In this document: positions 15,769 through 25,020 of the stretch, piece after piece
Layout: every line of letters starts with the position of its first letter
Numbering within the stretch: the first letter of the stretch is position 1
Assembly (NCBI GenBank): GCA_964437725.1
Contig: CAYTIB010000078.1
Coordinates: 1-49,096, forward strand
Length of the DNA stretch: 49,096 nt
Direction: 5' to 3'
Source: CAYTIB01 sp964437725
Lineage (GTDB): Bacteria > UBA8248 > JACPRG01 > G963555815
Position numbers and translations under genes: made by a program
The notes under the pieces: generated by a model
Seen by the model: the letters and a program-made list of their open reading frames with translations, nothing else
Told to the model about the DNA's origin: nothing
Database searches by the model: none

Positions 15769-17514
15769 CTATTTCGGCGGGATAATTGGCAACAGAACAT
15801 ATGGCTTTTGTTTTGGGCCAAAGTGCAAAGAGTTCTTCCCGCCAAAAACGCTCTTGGGTCGGTCACGAGGATCGTCATGGAGGAACGGTCCACAACCCCG
15901 GAATACATTCTTCATTGTCGCTAATCCTTCCCCCGGACCACCAGAATACTCGTAGTCCTTACCGCGAACGGTCAGGGCAATACGATAGCTAGCCGGAACA
16001 ACAATGGAAGTTGGCCAGATCTCGACGTCTAGTTGAACTGCCTGCCCAGGCTTTAGTGGTTGCTTTTCGTCATGTGTATGATAGGGCCTGTAGTTCCGAC
16101 TGAGACCTTTGTGAAGTTTACGGTGCGAGGCTCGGAGCCATCCCTGAGCGATAGGAGTGTGTGGATCGAGCGCACCTTGAAAAACTACCTCCTCCATGTT
16201 CGGGGAAAACACCCGTAGAATCAGGAACAGATCCGCGTCCCTCGTTGAAGAGGAAACCCACAATCTGGCTGCCGATGGTCCCGTGATCTCAGTTTCCTTT
16301 AGAAAAGGCGACGACAGGAACGTGAGACCATCTGCCAGGGCGTCATATGTCACCTTCCCCCGGGAAGTTACGTTTTTTGTAGTCAGACTCGTGTCGGCCG
16401 GGTTCAAGTAGTACTTTGTCCAATTCGTTCTCTTAATGGGCCATTCCTTTTCTTTCCGTTCAACAAACTTGTCGACGTGACGAACCTGAATCTGGACACG
16501 TGATTGCTTCTGCTTCCAACCATTTTTCTTTTTTTTCAGATAGTAATCGAAGAATCGCTTTTGGATATTCCGACCATAATCGGTGTAGAAGTGAGTCCAG
16601 TGTTCTAGCCCATGGACTTCCAACCATTTTTCCTTTGAGGCTGAACGAACAAAACCTTCTATGTTTCCGCGCGGGTGTAGCCCTTGCCCTCCCCAGTTTC
16701 CAGAGGTTAGCAAGGGAGTGCTAATCTTTGACCAAATTGGTGACCGTGCCTTGTGGTAATTGTCATCTAATGGGTGCGATAGGATTTCGTCGCCAAAGTC
16801 AGCGCGATTTTCAGCAAGTTTCTTATTAGTCAGAGTCTCTGGTCCACAGACCAAATCTCTTGTGACCCGACTTCGTGGACCTCGCTTGCCAAGGCCATAC
16901 TGCACCGTTTTGACCTGCATGTCGTACCAGTTGTCCCAAAATGTGGAAAGGATACCCCCATGGTGGGTGCTATCGCGATACCAATCAGCAGCACCTTCCC
17001 AAACGCACATCGCTGTCAGATGGGGTGGCTGAAGAGAGGCAACGGTCCATTGGTTCATTCCATAATAGGAAATTCCGTTTAATCCCACCCGGCCATTGCT
17101 CCAAGATTGGGTTCCGGCCCACTCGATGCAGTCGTAAAAGTCTTTTGTCTCCCGAGGGGAAAAATGATCTATGAACCCTGGTGAGCGACCTGCTCCTCGC
17201 GAATCAACCCGCACGCAAGCATAACCATCTGGTACCCACTTCTCCGGATCGACTACCTCCCAGGACTGGTACTTGTTGGTCGACCCCGCAACCACATCAG
17301 GGTGTTTTTCAGCCATTCGATCCCACTGGTCCTTATAGCCATCTTGGAAGGCGAGTCCTTTGGCATAGGGGCCGTAGGTCAGGATAACTGGATAACGTTT
17401 CTTCTTTTTCGGCCGATAGACATCGGCACGCAAAACCAAACCGTCGTCCATTACGACCGGGACATCCCAATCGATACGCATTCCGTCCCTGATTTCACTC
17501 TTCTGCTGGCTCAT
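15769..17514 (-). CDS. CocE/NonD family alpha/beta hydrolase (X-Pro dipeptidyl-peptidase-like)
   Basis: The 581-residue enzyme matches the CocE/NonD hydrolases. An N-terminal alpha/beta-hydrolase domain carries VRVDSRGAGRSPG and the nucleophile elbow NGISYYGMNQW with Ser149. A helical cap follows, then a late GLEHWTHFYTDYG segment likely to carry the His. A C-terminal jelly-roll (from about 390, with TGPSAARLWVSSSTRDADLF) completes the architecture. Relatives hydrolyse acyl esters such as cocaine, beta-lactam side chains or X-Pro peptides. No signal peptide is seen, so it is probably cytoplasmic. GAGGGG lies five bases before the ATG. Substrate unknown. Confidence 0.88.
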   Translation of the reverse strand: MSQQKSEIRDGMRIDWDVPVVMDDGLVLRADVYRPKKKKRYPVILTYGPYAKGLAFQDGYKDQWDRMAEKHPDVVAGSTNKYQSWEVVDPEKWVPDGYACVRVDSRGAGRSPGFIDHFSPRETKDFYDCIEWAGTQSWSNGRVGLNGISYYGMNQWTVASLQPPHLTAMCVWEGAADWYRDSTHHGGILSTFWDNWYDMQVKTVQYGLGKRGPRSRVTRDLVCGPETLTNKKLAENRADFGDEILSHPLDDNYHKARSPIWSKISTPLLTSGNWGGQGLHPRGNIEGFVRSASKEKWLEVHGLEHWTHFYTDYGRNIQKRFFDYYLKKKKNGWKQKQSRVQIQVRHVDKFVERKEKEWPIKRTNWTKYYLNPADTSLTTKNVTSRGKVTYDALADGLTFLSSPFLKETEITGPSAARLWVSSSTRDADLFLILRVFSPNMEEVVFQGALDPHTPIAQGWLRASHRKLHKGLSRNYRPYHTHDEKQPLKPGQAVQLDVEIWPTSIVVPASYRIALTVRGKDYEYSGGPGEGLATMKNVFRGCGPFLHDDPRDRPKSVFGGKNSLHFGPKQKPYVLLPIIPPK

Positions 17515-17990
17515 GTCATCCCCTCAACAAATATGGTCCAGAGTTCTCCCCGGGGAACTAAACGGTAGTTCCACACCAAATAATATGGAAAACTCAAACA
17601 ACGGCACAAATCACAGGAGTGAGAGCATTATACCGAGCTACCCCAACCCAATCCACACGCTTCTCTTCAACCAGGACTGATTTGCCTCCTGGGAACTCTT
17701 GGCGTGCAAGAACTCAAAATTTGGCCAACATTAAGTCTAGTGGCTTCAAATTCTAATTGAACGGGTCTAGTGAACTCAAAAACTTTCCTGAAAATTGTTT
17801 TATTAGCCCAAACTCTTCTTTCGTCGGACTGTTATCTTAGTTTTCGTTAAATGGGAGGATTACATCAATATATTGATATTTATGTACAAAGTTTCCACAA
17901 TATGTGGAAAACTCCGCTCCAATTCCTATGTACCTTAAATCGGCTTTTTGTATATCATTGTACAGTGATAAGGGGCGTGTCCAAAACATA
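17515..17990. other. AT-rich intergenic region with two perfect palindromes
   Basis: This gap of about 475 bases lies downstream of the ABC exporter pair and upstream of the CocE-like gene, all on the minus strand. A perfect 14-base palindrome, ATCAATATATTGAT, is at 17864-17877. Fifteen bases on, TTTCCACA and TGTGGAAA flank ATA at 17892-17910. Neither is followed by a T-run, so protein binding is as likely as termination. No gene is supported. Confidence 0.5.
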
Positions 17991-19886
17991 TCAGGGAATT
18001 CCAGGATGTGGGGGGTCAACCTCTTGCTGGCGATACTGGAGTTCATAAAGCCGCGCGTATATCCCCTTCTTCGCCAGGAGTTCGGCGTGGGTACCGACTT
18101 CTCGTACCTCGTTTTTATGAAGTACCACGATACGATCGGCCCTTCGAACAGTCGAAAGTCTGTGAGCAATCACTAGTGTCGTCGTTTTTCCGTAGACTGA
18201 GTTCAATACTCGTTGGATCTCGTATTCCGTGGAGGGGTCCAGGTTTGAGGTACCCTCATCGACAAGCAAAATCTCAGGTTTCCGGACAACAGCCCTCGCT
18301 AGGGAAAGTAATTGGCGTTCCCCAGCCGAAAGGTTACTTCCTCGCTCCCTAACGCTCGATTTAAATCCACCCGAAAACTTCCGGATAATTTTCCACATAC
18401 CAAATTCGTCGACAACTTTGCGAATATCTTCTTCGTCGATAAACTCATCTCTCAGTCGGATGTTCCGGTCTATATCGCCCGAAAAAAGAAAAACATCTTG
18501 CATCACCATTCCCATTCTTGAGCGGAGCAGCCCAACAGGAATATCTCGGATGTCCTTGCCACCCATAGTTATTCGACCTTGTTTTAAATCATATAGGCCA
18601 CAAAGCAGTTTCAGGCAGGTGCTTTTTCCTGAACCGGTAGCTCCAACGAGCGCAACCGTTTCCCCGGGGTCAACCCGAAATGAAACCTTCTGCAAAACCG
18701 GTTGTTCACCGTCATACGAAAAACATACGTTTTCGAACGATATGATGGGTCCACTATCAATCCCCGTTAAGCTGAGATTATCTAACTTCTCTTCTTCCGC
18801 TAGGAACGTTTTTAGGGGTGAGGAAGATGACTCAGCAAACGTGCGGTTCCCGGCTACCGTTTCAACCATTGGATCAATCGGTCCATCGATCAGGTCGAAG
18901 ATACGCTCTAGCGCCGCCATCGCAGATTGCATGATCGTGTATTTAGAGGACAAGTCCATCAAAGGCGCAAAAAACTTCTGGATATAGCTTAGAAAAGCGA
19001 CGAGCACACCGAAGGTTAAAGCACCTTCCAGAATCCCTCCTCCCCCATACCAAATCAGCCCCGCAATCACGATAGACCCTGTAGATTCAACCACAGCATA
19101 AAGACTTACGTCGTAGAGAATGGCGTAATGGGCCTGCTGGCGATACTCATCCGCTAAACCTTCAAAGCGCTGATTCGATTCTGCCTCCTTTCTGAATAGC
19201 TGTACTACGGCCATCCCGCTCAACTGCTCTGCAAAAAAAGAGTTGATTTCTGAGAGTTTTGCCCTAACCCGGCGGAAGGCGTCCCGGATACGCGGGCGTA
19301 CCCAGAAGGTAATTCCCAATAATACCGGTATGGCCAGGAAAGTCAGGATGGCTAACTTAACGTTTAACCAAATCATCACTCCCATAATCCCGATAAGAAG
19401 AAAAAAATCTCCTACGACTGTCACTATACCGGAGGCAAACATCTCCTGAACCACCTCGACATCGGATGTCATTCTGGTCAGTAACCGTCCAACGGGGGTG
19501 CGATCATAGTAGGCTTGGGGAAGGTCTTGAACCCTTGCGAACAACTGCTCGCGAATCCGATACGTCACCCGTTGCCCTAGCATGTTGACCCAGTACATTT
19601 GGACAAAGCGAACAAGGGCCAAGCCGGCCACAGTCCCGAAGAAAAGCATGCAAAGAGGGATCAGGCCTTCCAGTTTTCCTGTTGTGAGATGGTCGTCGAC
19701 GACAACCTTCATGAGATAAGGCTGAAGCAGTTCTAGAGTTACCGCCAACGGCAAACAAACGAGTGCTCCAATTAAGAGCTTCACATAAGGTCTAACATAC
19801 CGCTTGACTAAACGCCCAAGAAGTCGGCCGTCATAGGCCCGACCCGGGTGCTCTTCCTCATAAACCGCGCTAGAGACATGGGGCAT
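17991..19886 (-). CDS. ABC exporter half-transporter (permease + ATPase), catalytic partner
   Basis: This 631-residue half-exporter has an N-terminal six-helix domain (first helix near residues 33-60) fused to an ATPase domain. The ATPase motifs are complete: Walker A GATGSGKST, signature LSAGERQ, Walker B ILLVDE with the catalytic Glu, and the switch His in VIAHRLST. A segment of about 40 residues rich in Ser and acidic residues (around 350) links the domains. Its start ATG overlaps the stop of the upstream half-transporter (TAATG), so the two are translationally coupled and expected to make a heterodimer. The substrate is unknown; lipid or drug export is typical. Confidence 0.92.
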   Translation of the reverse strand: MPHVSSAVYEEEHPGRAYDGRLLGRLVKRYVRPYVKLLIGALVCLPLAVTLELLQPYLMKVVVDDHLTTGKLEGLIPLCMLFFGTVAGLALVRFVQMYWVNMLGQRVTYRIREQLFARVQDLPQAYYDRTPVGRLLTRMTSDVEVVQEMFASGIVTVVGDFFLLIGIMGVMIWLNVKLAILTFLAIPVLLGITFWVRPRIRDAFRRVRAKLSEINSFFAEQLSGMAVVQLFRKEAESNQRFEGLADEYRQQAHYAILYDVSLYAVVESTGSIVIAGLIWYGGGGILEGALTFGVLVAFLSYIQKFFAPLMDLSSKYTIMQSAMAALERIFDLIDGPIDPMVETVAGNRTFAESSSSPLKTFLAEEEKLDNLSLTGIDSGPIISFENVCFSYDGEQPVLQKVSFRVDPGETVALVGATGSGKSTCLKLLCGLYDLKQGRITMGGKDIRDIPVGLLRSRMGMVMQDVFLFSGDIDRNIRLRDEFIDEEDIRKVVDEFGMWKIIRKFSGGFKSSVRERGSNLSAGERQLLSLARAVVRKPEILLVDEGTSNLDPSTEYEIQRVLNSVYGKTTTLVIAHRLSTVRRADRIVVLHKNEVREVGTHAELLAKKGIYARLYELQYRQQEVDPPHPGIP

Positions 19887-21679
19887 TATAGTGTTTCCAA
19901 TTCAGCCATTAATCGTTGATGTTTGTGCATTTGTGCATAACAGCCATCATGATGGACTAGCTCATCATGAGTTCCTTCTTCAACTATTTGCCCTTGGTCG
20001 ATTACCAAAATTCGATCAGCCTGTTGAGCAACTGCCAGGTTATGCGAAATAAATAGAAGGGTAAGGTCTTTTCCCCATTCTCGAATTTCTTCCAAGATCC
20101 CCCGGCCGGTTTTTGCATCCAGACTCGCAAGAACATCGTCCAGAAGTAAGATCTTATGTTTGTCAACAATCCCCCGGGCAATGGTGGTTCGCTGACGTTG
20201 CCCCGTGGAAAGAGTTAACCCACGTTCCCCTAAAACTTCCTGAAAACCTTCAGGGAACTGCTCCACTTCCGCGGTGAAATATGCCATATCGGTCGCCGCG
20301 CGAACCGCTGGGAAACCCGGTGAGTCACCCCCGAAGGCCACGTTGTCATAAACCGTTCGAGAAAATAGAAAGGGCTCCTGAGAAACAAGAGCGATTGAAC
20401 GGCGGATTGCCTCATGCGAATAATCATTCATATCCACACCGTCAAAATAGATTGCGCCTCTCGGAGCCTGTAAAAATCCGGTAAACAGTTGAATCAGTGT
20501 CGACTTTCCTGATCCTACTCCCCCGACCAACGCGACTTTTTCCCCAGGTTCGATACGGAGGTTGAGACGATTTAGTACGTTCGTACCGTCTTCGTAAGCG
20601 AAGGAAAGATTCTCTACTCTGATTTCCCCCTTGACTATAGAGGCTTGGCAAACACTATCTTCGCGGATGTCAGATTTTTGATTCAGTAACCAGCTAATCC
20701 GCTCCCAAGATGCCTTTCCCTGCTGAAAAAGACCGATGATCCACCCTAGAGCGATGGTCGGCCAAAGCAGCATAGCCAAATAGCTTGTAAACGCGACAAA
20801 CGCCCCCAAAGTGATCTGACCCGCAATTACTCCTTGCCCTCCAACGTACAATATGATTAATACCCCAATTCCCCCCAACGCAGTCATAAGGCTAAATATA
20901 AAGGCCCGAAGCCGGGCATGTTGGAGAGTCCATTTGATATATTCATCGTTCAACCGGCCGAAATGTTTTCGCTCATTACCTTCTTGAACAAACAATTTGA
21001 CCACCATTGATCCAGTCAGGTTTTCATGTATGTGAGTACTGATCTCTGACAATGACTCTTGAGAGTATCGGGACACTTCATTCATCTGGACGAAGAAACG
21101 TCGCATCCCGATGATCCAGATGGGAAAGAGGATAACCGCCAGAAAAGTTAGTTGGAAACTGATAGCCAGCATCACGGAAACCGCGAAAAGGTAAATGATA
21201 AATGAATTTAAGCCGTGGGTGACACCGGGACCCAGCACCATGCGAACGGCATTGAGGTCATTCGTGGCGCGCGACATGATATCCCCGATTGTGGTCTTCT
21301 GAAAAAAGGACACAGATTGCAGCTGTAAACCACGGAACAGCTCCGTTCTAATGTCAAACTCGATACCTCGGCTAACACCGAGAAACAAATGCCTAGAAAC
21401 GATGCGAACAACTCCCTGGAAGAGGGCTGCAATCGTGATAATTAGGGCAAACCAACGGATAACTTCTAGATCCTGTCCACTGCGAAGTCCTTCGATCGCA
21501 TTTTTGATCAGCCAAGGGATACTGATGCCCATGGAATTTGCAACTATCAGGAGAAAAAAACCGTAAAGCAAGCGTCTCCGGTACTTGTAAAAGTAGGCAG
21601 TGAGTTCCCAAATGGAACCGCTTTGACAATTATTGAATTTCAATGGGGAGAAAGTACACTCCTTCCGCAATGCAACCAA
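19886..21679 (-). CDS. ABC exporter half-transporter with degenerate Walker B
   Basis: The 597-residue partner has the same six-helix plus ATPase layout. Walker A is GGVGSGKST and the signature is LSTGQRQ. The Walker B end reads LLLDDVLASLD, with Asp where the catalytic Glu normally sits. One weak and one full ATP site is the hallmark of heterodimeric exporters such as TM287/288 or BmrC/BmrD. The start is uncertain: the frame opens with TTG at 21679, while a TTG at 21643 sits 15 bases after GGAAGGAG. It ends in a one-base overlap with the next gene. Confidence 0.9.
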   Translation of the reverse strand: MVALRKECTFSPLKFNNCQSGSIWELTAYFYKYRRRLLYGFFLLIVANSMGISIPWLIKNAIEGLRSGQDLEVIRWFALIITIAALFQGVVRIVSRHLFLGVSRGIEFDIRTELFRGLQLQSVSFFQKTTIGDIMSRATNDLNAVRMVLGPGVTHGLNSFIIYLFAVSVMLAISFQLTFLAVILFPIWIIGMRRFFVQMNEVSRYSQESLSEISTHIHENLTGSMVVKLFVQEGNERKHFGRLNDEYIKWTLQHARLRAFIFSLMTALGGIGVLIILYVGGQGVIAGQITLGAFVAFTSYLAMLLWPTIALGWIIGLFQQGKASWERISWLLNQKSDIREDSVCQASIVKGEIRVENLSFAYEDGTNVLNRLNLRIEPGEKVALVGGVGSGKSTLIQLFTGFLQAPRGAIYFDGVDMNDYSHEAIRRSIALVSQEPFLFSRTVYDNVAFGGDSPGFPAVRAATDMAYFTAEVEQFPEGFQEVLGERGLTLSTGQRQRTTIARGIVDKHKILLLDDVLASLDAKTGRGILEEIREWGKDLTLLFISHNLAVAQQADRILVIDQGQIVEEGTHDELVHHDGCYAQMHKHQRLMAELETL

Positions 21680-22773
21680 AACTAGAAACTAGACCCACCT
21701 GGGCGGCGGTAATCATCTGGGTTAATCCAATCAAGTTGTTTGAAAATTAAGCGTCCTTCTACGTTTGCCCGATATAATACGGCCTCAATCCCCCTCGGAT
21801 GCTTAACGGGGATTGCGGAAATTCAACGGTTGATTTTTAACTGGAGATTGCAGTCAGATCCGAAAATACCACGACTTGAAGGTAAAAAGCCGATCCCGTT
21901 CCAAGCCACCATCCTAGGGGGGGGGATATTCGAAGATACTTCGGCAAACCAGAACAAGAACAAAGTAAATAGAATTACTAGTAAAGAATTAGAGCTCGGG
22001 CGTCCTTTTCTGTCGCCGTTTACTGTCCGATGAATGTGCTCAACCGGCTTACGAAATTCTCAACGCCTCAAATCCTTCTACACATCCTCGTGGCCTGCAA
22101 CTTGAACCGCCACTACGTCTCCCGTTTGAGCGAAATTCGATCTCGATCAGTTTGCGCTCCAACTTCCCCTGGCTATTCACCTCCCTCCCAACGCCTTGCA
22201 ACATAGGAGCCCATGATGTCTTGAGGCCTCCCCTGCCAACTTTTCACCAGACCATCGACACCCCACGAGCCCCACAAACGCCCAAGCTCACGGGAAGTCT
22301 AAACATTACCTGAGTAATATGTCAAGATGAAATACAACATATAGAAAAGTATCTGGGAAAATTTACAACATATTGATGATCTTTAATTATTGCTCCGTAA
22401 TTAGAGTAAATATCGGGTGCATTGCTATCCGGAGAGGTTTAGATCTAGGGGAACACACCTAAACAAACAATCTGGACGATTCTTAATCGTCTCAGTATAT
22501 GGTTATATAAAGGAGGCTGTTCCTTTTAAACATTTTATTTCGGAGAATCGGGGGCCAACAAAATTAACAGATATTTAGATAGTTCAATCTATGCACTTCT
22601 GAGCAGACTTAGACTTAGACTGAGCCTTAACCCAAACCGTGTTCTATTTGCCACCCAATATGCAAAGACGTGGGGGACAGAAAAGAATATTAGTTTGCTG
22701 TATGACCTTAGAAATTTGTTTCAGATCCATAATAGACGGCCTGTTTCCACTGGTATTAACATGAAGGAGAGCG
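21680..22773. other. 1.1-kb gene-free region with hairpins, direct repeats and possible coding relics
   Basis: This is the longest non-coding stretch in the window, between the divergent ABC exporter and phosphatase genes. At 22049-22298 the minus strand has short coding-like frames that may be a decayed gene. A ten-base direct repeat TACAACATAT occurs at 22333 and 22364, starts 31 bases apart. Two hairpins follow: GACGATT/AATCGTC with loop CTT (22475-22491) and AAAGGA/TCCTTT with loop GGCTGT (22509-22526). No tRNA, RNase P, tmRNA or SRP RNA signature was recognised. Confidence 0.45.
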
Positions 22774-23544
22774 TTGTTGGATAAAAGACGGCAAATTCTG
22801 GAAAAAATTATTCGTGAAGCAGGTAGTCTGTTGGCAAAGAATTTCGGTAAACGACAATCAGTCAAGTACAAAGGCGATGTCCACCTGGTAACTGCAATGG
22901 ACCATGCCTCAGAGGACCTTATCCTACAACGCCTGAAAGAGAACTTTCCGGACGACGATATCTTGACCGAGGAACGCGAACAAAAACCAAGGCAATCCGA
23001 GAATCTGTGGATAGTCGACCCTCTGGATGCAACTAATAATTATGCGCATGGGTTTCCGTTTTTTTGCGTAAGCATCGCACTCGAGCAACGAGATCAGATG
23101 AAGCTGGGAGCGATTTTCGATCCTCTCCGAGATGAGCTTTACCTTGCCGAATTGGGGCAAGGTTCATCGCTTAATGGAAGTCCCATCCGGGTTTCGGATA
23201 CGGCCGACTTAAACCGTTCGCTAGTTGCGACTGGTTTTCCTTACGACAAGCGGGAAAGCTCCACCAATAATCTCGACTACTTTCAAAAATTTGCCCTTCG
23301 CGTACAGGGAATTCGACGCACAGGATCGGCCGCATTGGATCTAGCCTACGTCGCTACAGGACGCCTGGATGGCTATTGGGAATTGAAACTCAGTCCCTGG
23401 GATGTTGCAGCAGGAACACTCCTCGTCCTAGAATCCGGAGGGCACGTGTCTGACTTTTCTGGGAAAAATGATTATGTATACAGTGGGGAGGTTGTGGCCA
23501 GTAATGGAAGGATACAACTAAGCATGCTGACCATTCTTGCTTAG
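22774..23544 (+). CDS. Inositol monophosphatase-family phosphatase
   Basis: This 256-residue enzyme is of the lithium-sensitive, Mg-dependent phosphatase family. The metal ligands are visible: Glu in ILTEERE, Asp residues in WIVDPLDATNNYAHG (the usual DGT is DAT) and Asp in KLSPWDVAAGTLLVLESGG. Substrates could be inositol phosphate, other sugar phosphates or PAP. It begins with TTG: AAGGAGA ends three bases before the TTG at 22774 and six before the next TTG at 22777, so either may be used. A seven-codon ATG frame starting at 22761 overlaps the start region. A terminator lies ten bases after the stop. Confidence 0.88.
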   Translation: MLDKRRQILEKIIREAGSLLAKNFGKRQSVKYKGDVHLVTAMDHASEDLILQRLKENFPDDDILTEEREQKPRQSENLWIVDPLDATNNYAHGFPFFCVSIALEQRDQMKLGAIFDPLRDELYLAELGQGSSLNGSPIRVSDTADLNRSLVATGFPYDKRESSTNNLDYFQKFALRVQGIRRTGSAALDLAYVATGRLDGYWELKLSPWDVAAGTLLVLESGGHVSDFSGKNDYVYSGEVVASNGRIQLSMLTILA

Positions 23545-23554
23545 GAATTAGAGA

Positions 23555-23572
23555 AAAAGCCTCTAGGCTTTT
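23555..23572. terminator. Bidirectional intrinsic terminator
   Basis: AAAAGCC and GGCTTTT form a perfect stem around loop TCTA, flanked by an A-run on one side and a T-run on the other. It lies between two convergent genes, so it can serve both. Confidence 0.6.
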
Positions 23573-23638
23573 CACCAAACTCAAAGCATGAGCGTGTTGT
23601 CTTTAAACCTCAGTTTTTTTATAGGAGTAAAGTAATTT

Positions 23639-24004
23639 CTATTCTCGACGTGAAAGTCGACCCCAGCGCACGGCAATCCCTTCTGCCATCGGAAGGTGGT
23701 ATTTGAGAAAACCTTTTCCTCTAGGGAGAGAGAGTACCCGTTCATTGACTACTTCATCGGCTCCCAACTCCCGAGCTTTTTCGAGGAGGCGATCTAATAG
23801 TGACTGTCGCGTTGAGAAATGACGACCATCAATCTGAATTATGCCCAGAATCTCGTACCCTCTCCCTGCCGCATGCCTTTCTAACACCAAAATATCAGAT
23901 TGCTCCGGAGGAAACACGGCTGTCCGAGTGTACCCGCAAGATACCAAACCAAAAAGAACTAATAAAAATAAAGCCCATCGAAAGTTGGGATGAGAATAGA
24001 TCAA
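23639..24004 (-). CDS. Small probable lipoprotein with YbjQ/DUF4156-like domain
   Basis: With a TTG start at 24004 the product has 121 residues and begins with a short positively charged stretch, a hydrophobic core and the lipobox LVSC (Cys about residue 23), so it is probably lipid-anchored. AAAGG sits four bases upstream. The frame stays open another 39 codons to an ATG at 24121, but that extension buries the signal sequence. The mature part (GYEILGIIQIDG, then ARELGADEVVNERV) resembles small YbjQ/DUF4156-like envelope proteins. No function is known from the sequence. The lipobox is clear; the family match is moderate. Confidence 0.6.
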   Translation of the reverse strand: MIYSHPNFRWALFLLVLFGLVSCGYTRTAVFPPEQSDILVLERHAAGRGYEILGIIQIDGRHFSTRQSLLDRLLEKARELGADEVVNERVLSLPRGKGFLKYHLPMAEGIAVRWGRLSRRE

Positions 24005-24153
24005 AGCACCTTTGAGTCTAGTGCAAAGATCTTGGCGACTGATTCGCAAAACAACCCAATCTACCGGGATATCCAATAGAGTTGAAAACGAAAAACGACC
24101 TTTCTCTTGCGTTTGACTCATCCTAGCCCCAACTTATTCCCGTACGCCGGTAT

Positions 24154-25020
24154 TCATAACTGACAAACATCCACCAATGGACAAGTTCTGCACTTCAAAT
24201 AATCTCTTTTTTTTGGGCAAAATTCCAAAATCCCCAAGCGACACAAAGAAAAATCATACTTCACGGGATCCTCCGCATCGAAACATTGAAGCCTCTTCGT
24301 CACTTCTAGCGCTGTTGCCCAGGATGCTGACCGACAAGTCGTTAACCCAAGATACCTAGAGATTCGCAAAACATGGGAATCCAAGGGAATCACCAATTGA
24401 GAGGTCGAGACCTCCCTCCAAAGACCAAGGTCTAGCCTATCGCCTCGTCTGACCATCCAACGAAGATAAAGGTTAATTCGTTTACAAGCGCTACCATCTT
24501 CCGGTGTGGGAAGTAAATACCGTACCCCCTTACCCAAGTCTGGAAGACCAGAAGGGAAAAAAGGGCCTCGATCAAGTTCTAATAAGTTTCGCACAAATCG
24601 GGATATAGAAGGACCTAGATTGGATTCTTCGGGTCGATATCCCTCAAGAAAAAAATCGCCTAGTGAACCTTTTTCCTCAATGGCCTGGCGCATCCAGTAG
24701 ATTAAACAGGCCAAGTCTTCTCCGTTGTTAAACCTGTGGCGGAATTCTGCCAGGAAACTACTGTCACACACCGGGTCAAACTGCCGGACGAATTGGGCTG
24801 GAGATCCTCTTGCCACTTCCATGATTTTCAATAACCGGCTCACGCTAACAATAATTTGAGATGCTCGACCGTAGGCAAGGGAAGACGCCAATAAACCTAC
24901 CACCTCCCGATCCTCTCGACAGGAATAACGATGGACGATTTCTAGCGGGTCAGAGGACAAGTAGCGAACGTCGAATGTCCTATAGAGATGATCCAGTCGG
25001 TCTTTCAGTATAGAACTCAT
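24154..25020 (-). CDS. TIGR02757 family protein (DUF2400)
   Basis: The 288-residue product matches the TIGR02757/DUF2400 family of unknown function. It has DPLEIVHRYSCREDREVVGLLASSLAYGRASQI-type spacing near the start and a Cys-rich C terminus with Cys residues in FCPKKRDYLKCRTCPLVDVC. That layout resembles the iron-sulfur loop of HhH-GPD DNA glycosylases, so a nucleic-acid role is a fair but unproven guess. The ATG at 25020 overlaps the dtd stop by four bases (ATGA), indicating translational coupling; an upstream frame inside dtd is disregarded. The pairing with dtd hints at a tRNA or DNA quality-control context. Confidence 0.85.
   Translation of the reverse strand: MSSILKDRLDHLYRTFDVRYLSSDPLEIVHRYSCREDREVVGLLASSLAYGRASQIIVSVSRLLKIMEVARGSPAQFVRQFDPVCDSSFLAEFRHRFNNGEDLACLIYWMRQAIEEKGSLGDFFLEGYRPEESNLGPSISRFVRNLLELDRGPFFPSGLPDLGKGVRYLLPTPEDGSACKRINLYLRWMVRRGDRLDLGLWREVSTSQLVIPLDSHVLRISRYLGLTTCRSASWATALEVTKRLQCFDAEDPVKYDFSLCRLGILEFCPKKRDYLKCRTCPLVDVCQL

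Noticed and set aside
17864..17910. Replication origin suggested by DnaA-box-like TTTTCCACA
   Set aside because: Only two imperfect boxes are present, and no dnaA, dnaN or parAB gene is in the window.
21680..22773. Known structural RNA (RNase P, tmRNA, SRP, 6S)
   Set aside because: None of the conserved core motifs of these RNAs could be recognised on either strand.
22761..22784. Seven-codon leader peptide before the phosphatase
   Set aside because: The short ATG frame overlaps the ribosome site and start of the phosphatase gene and is easily due to chance.
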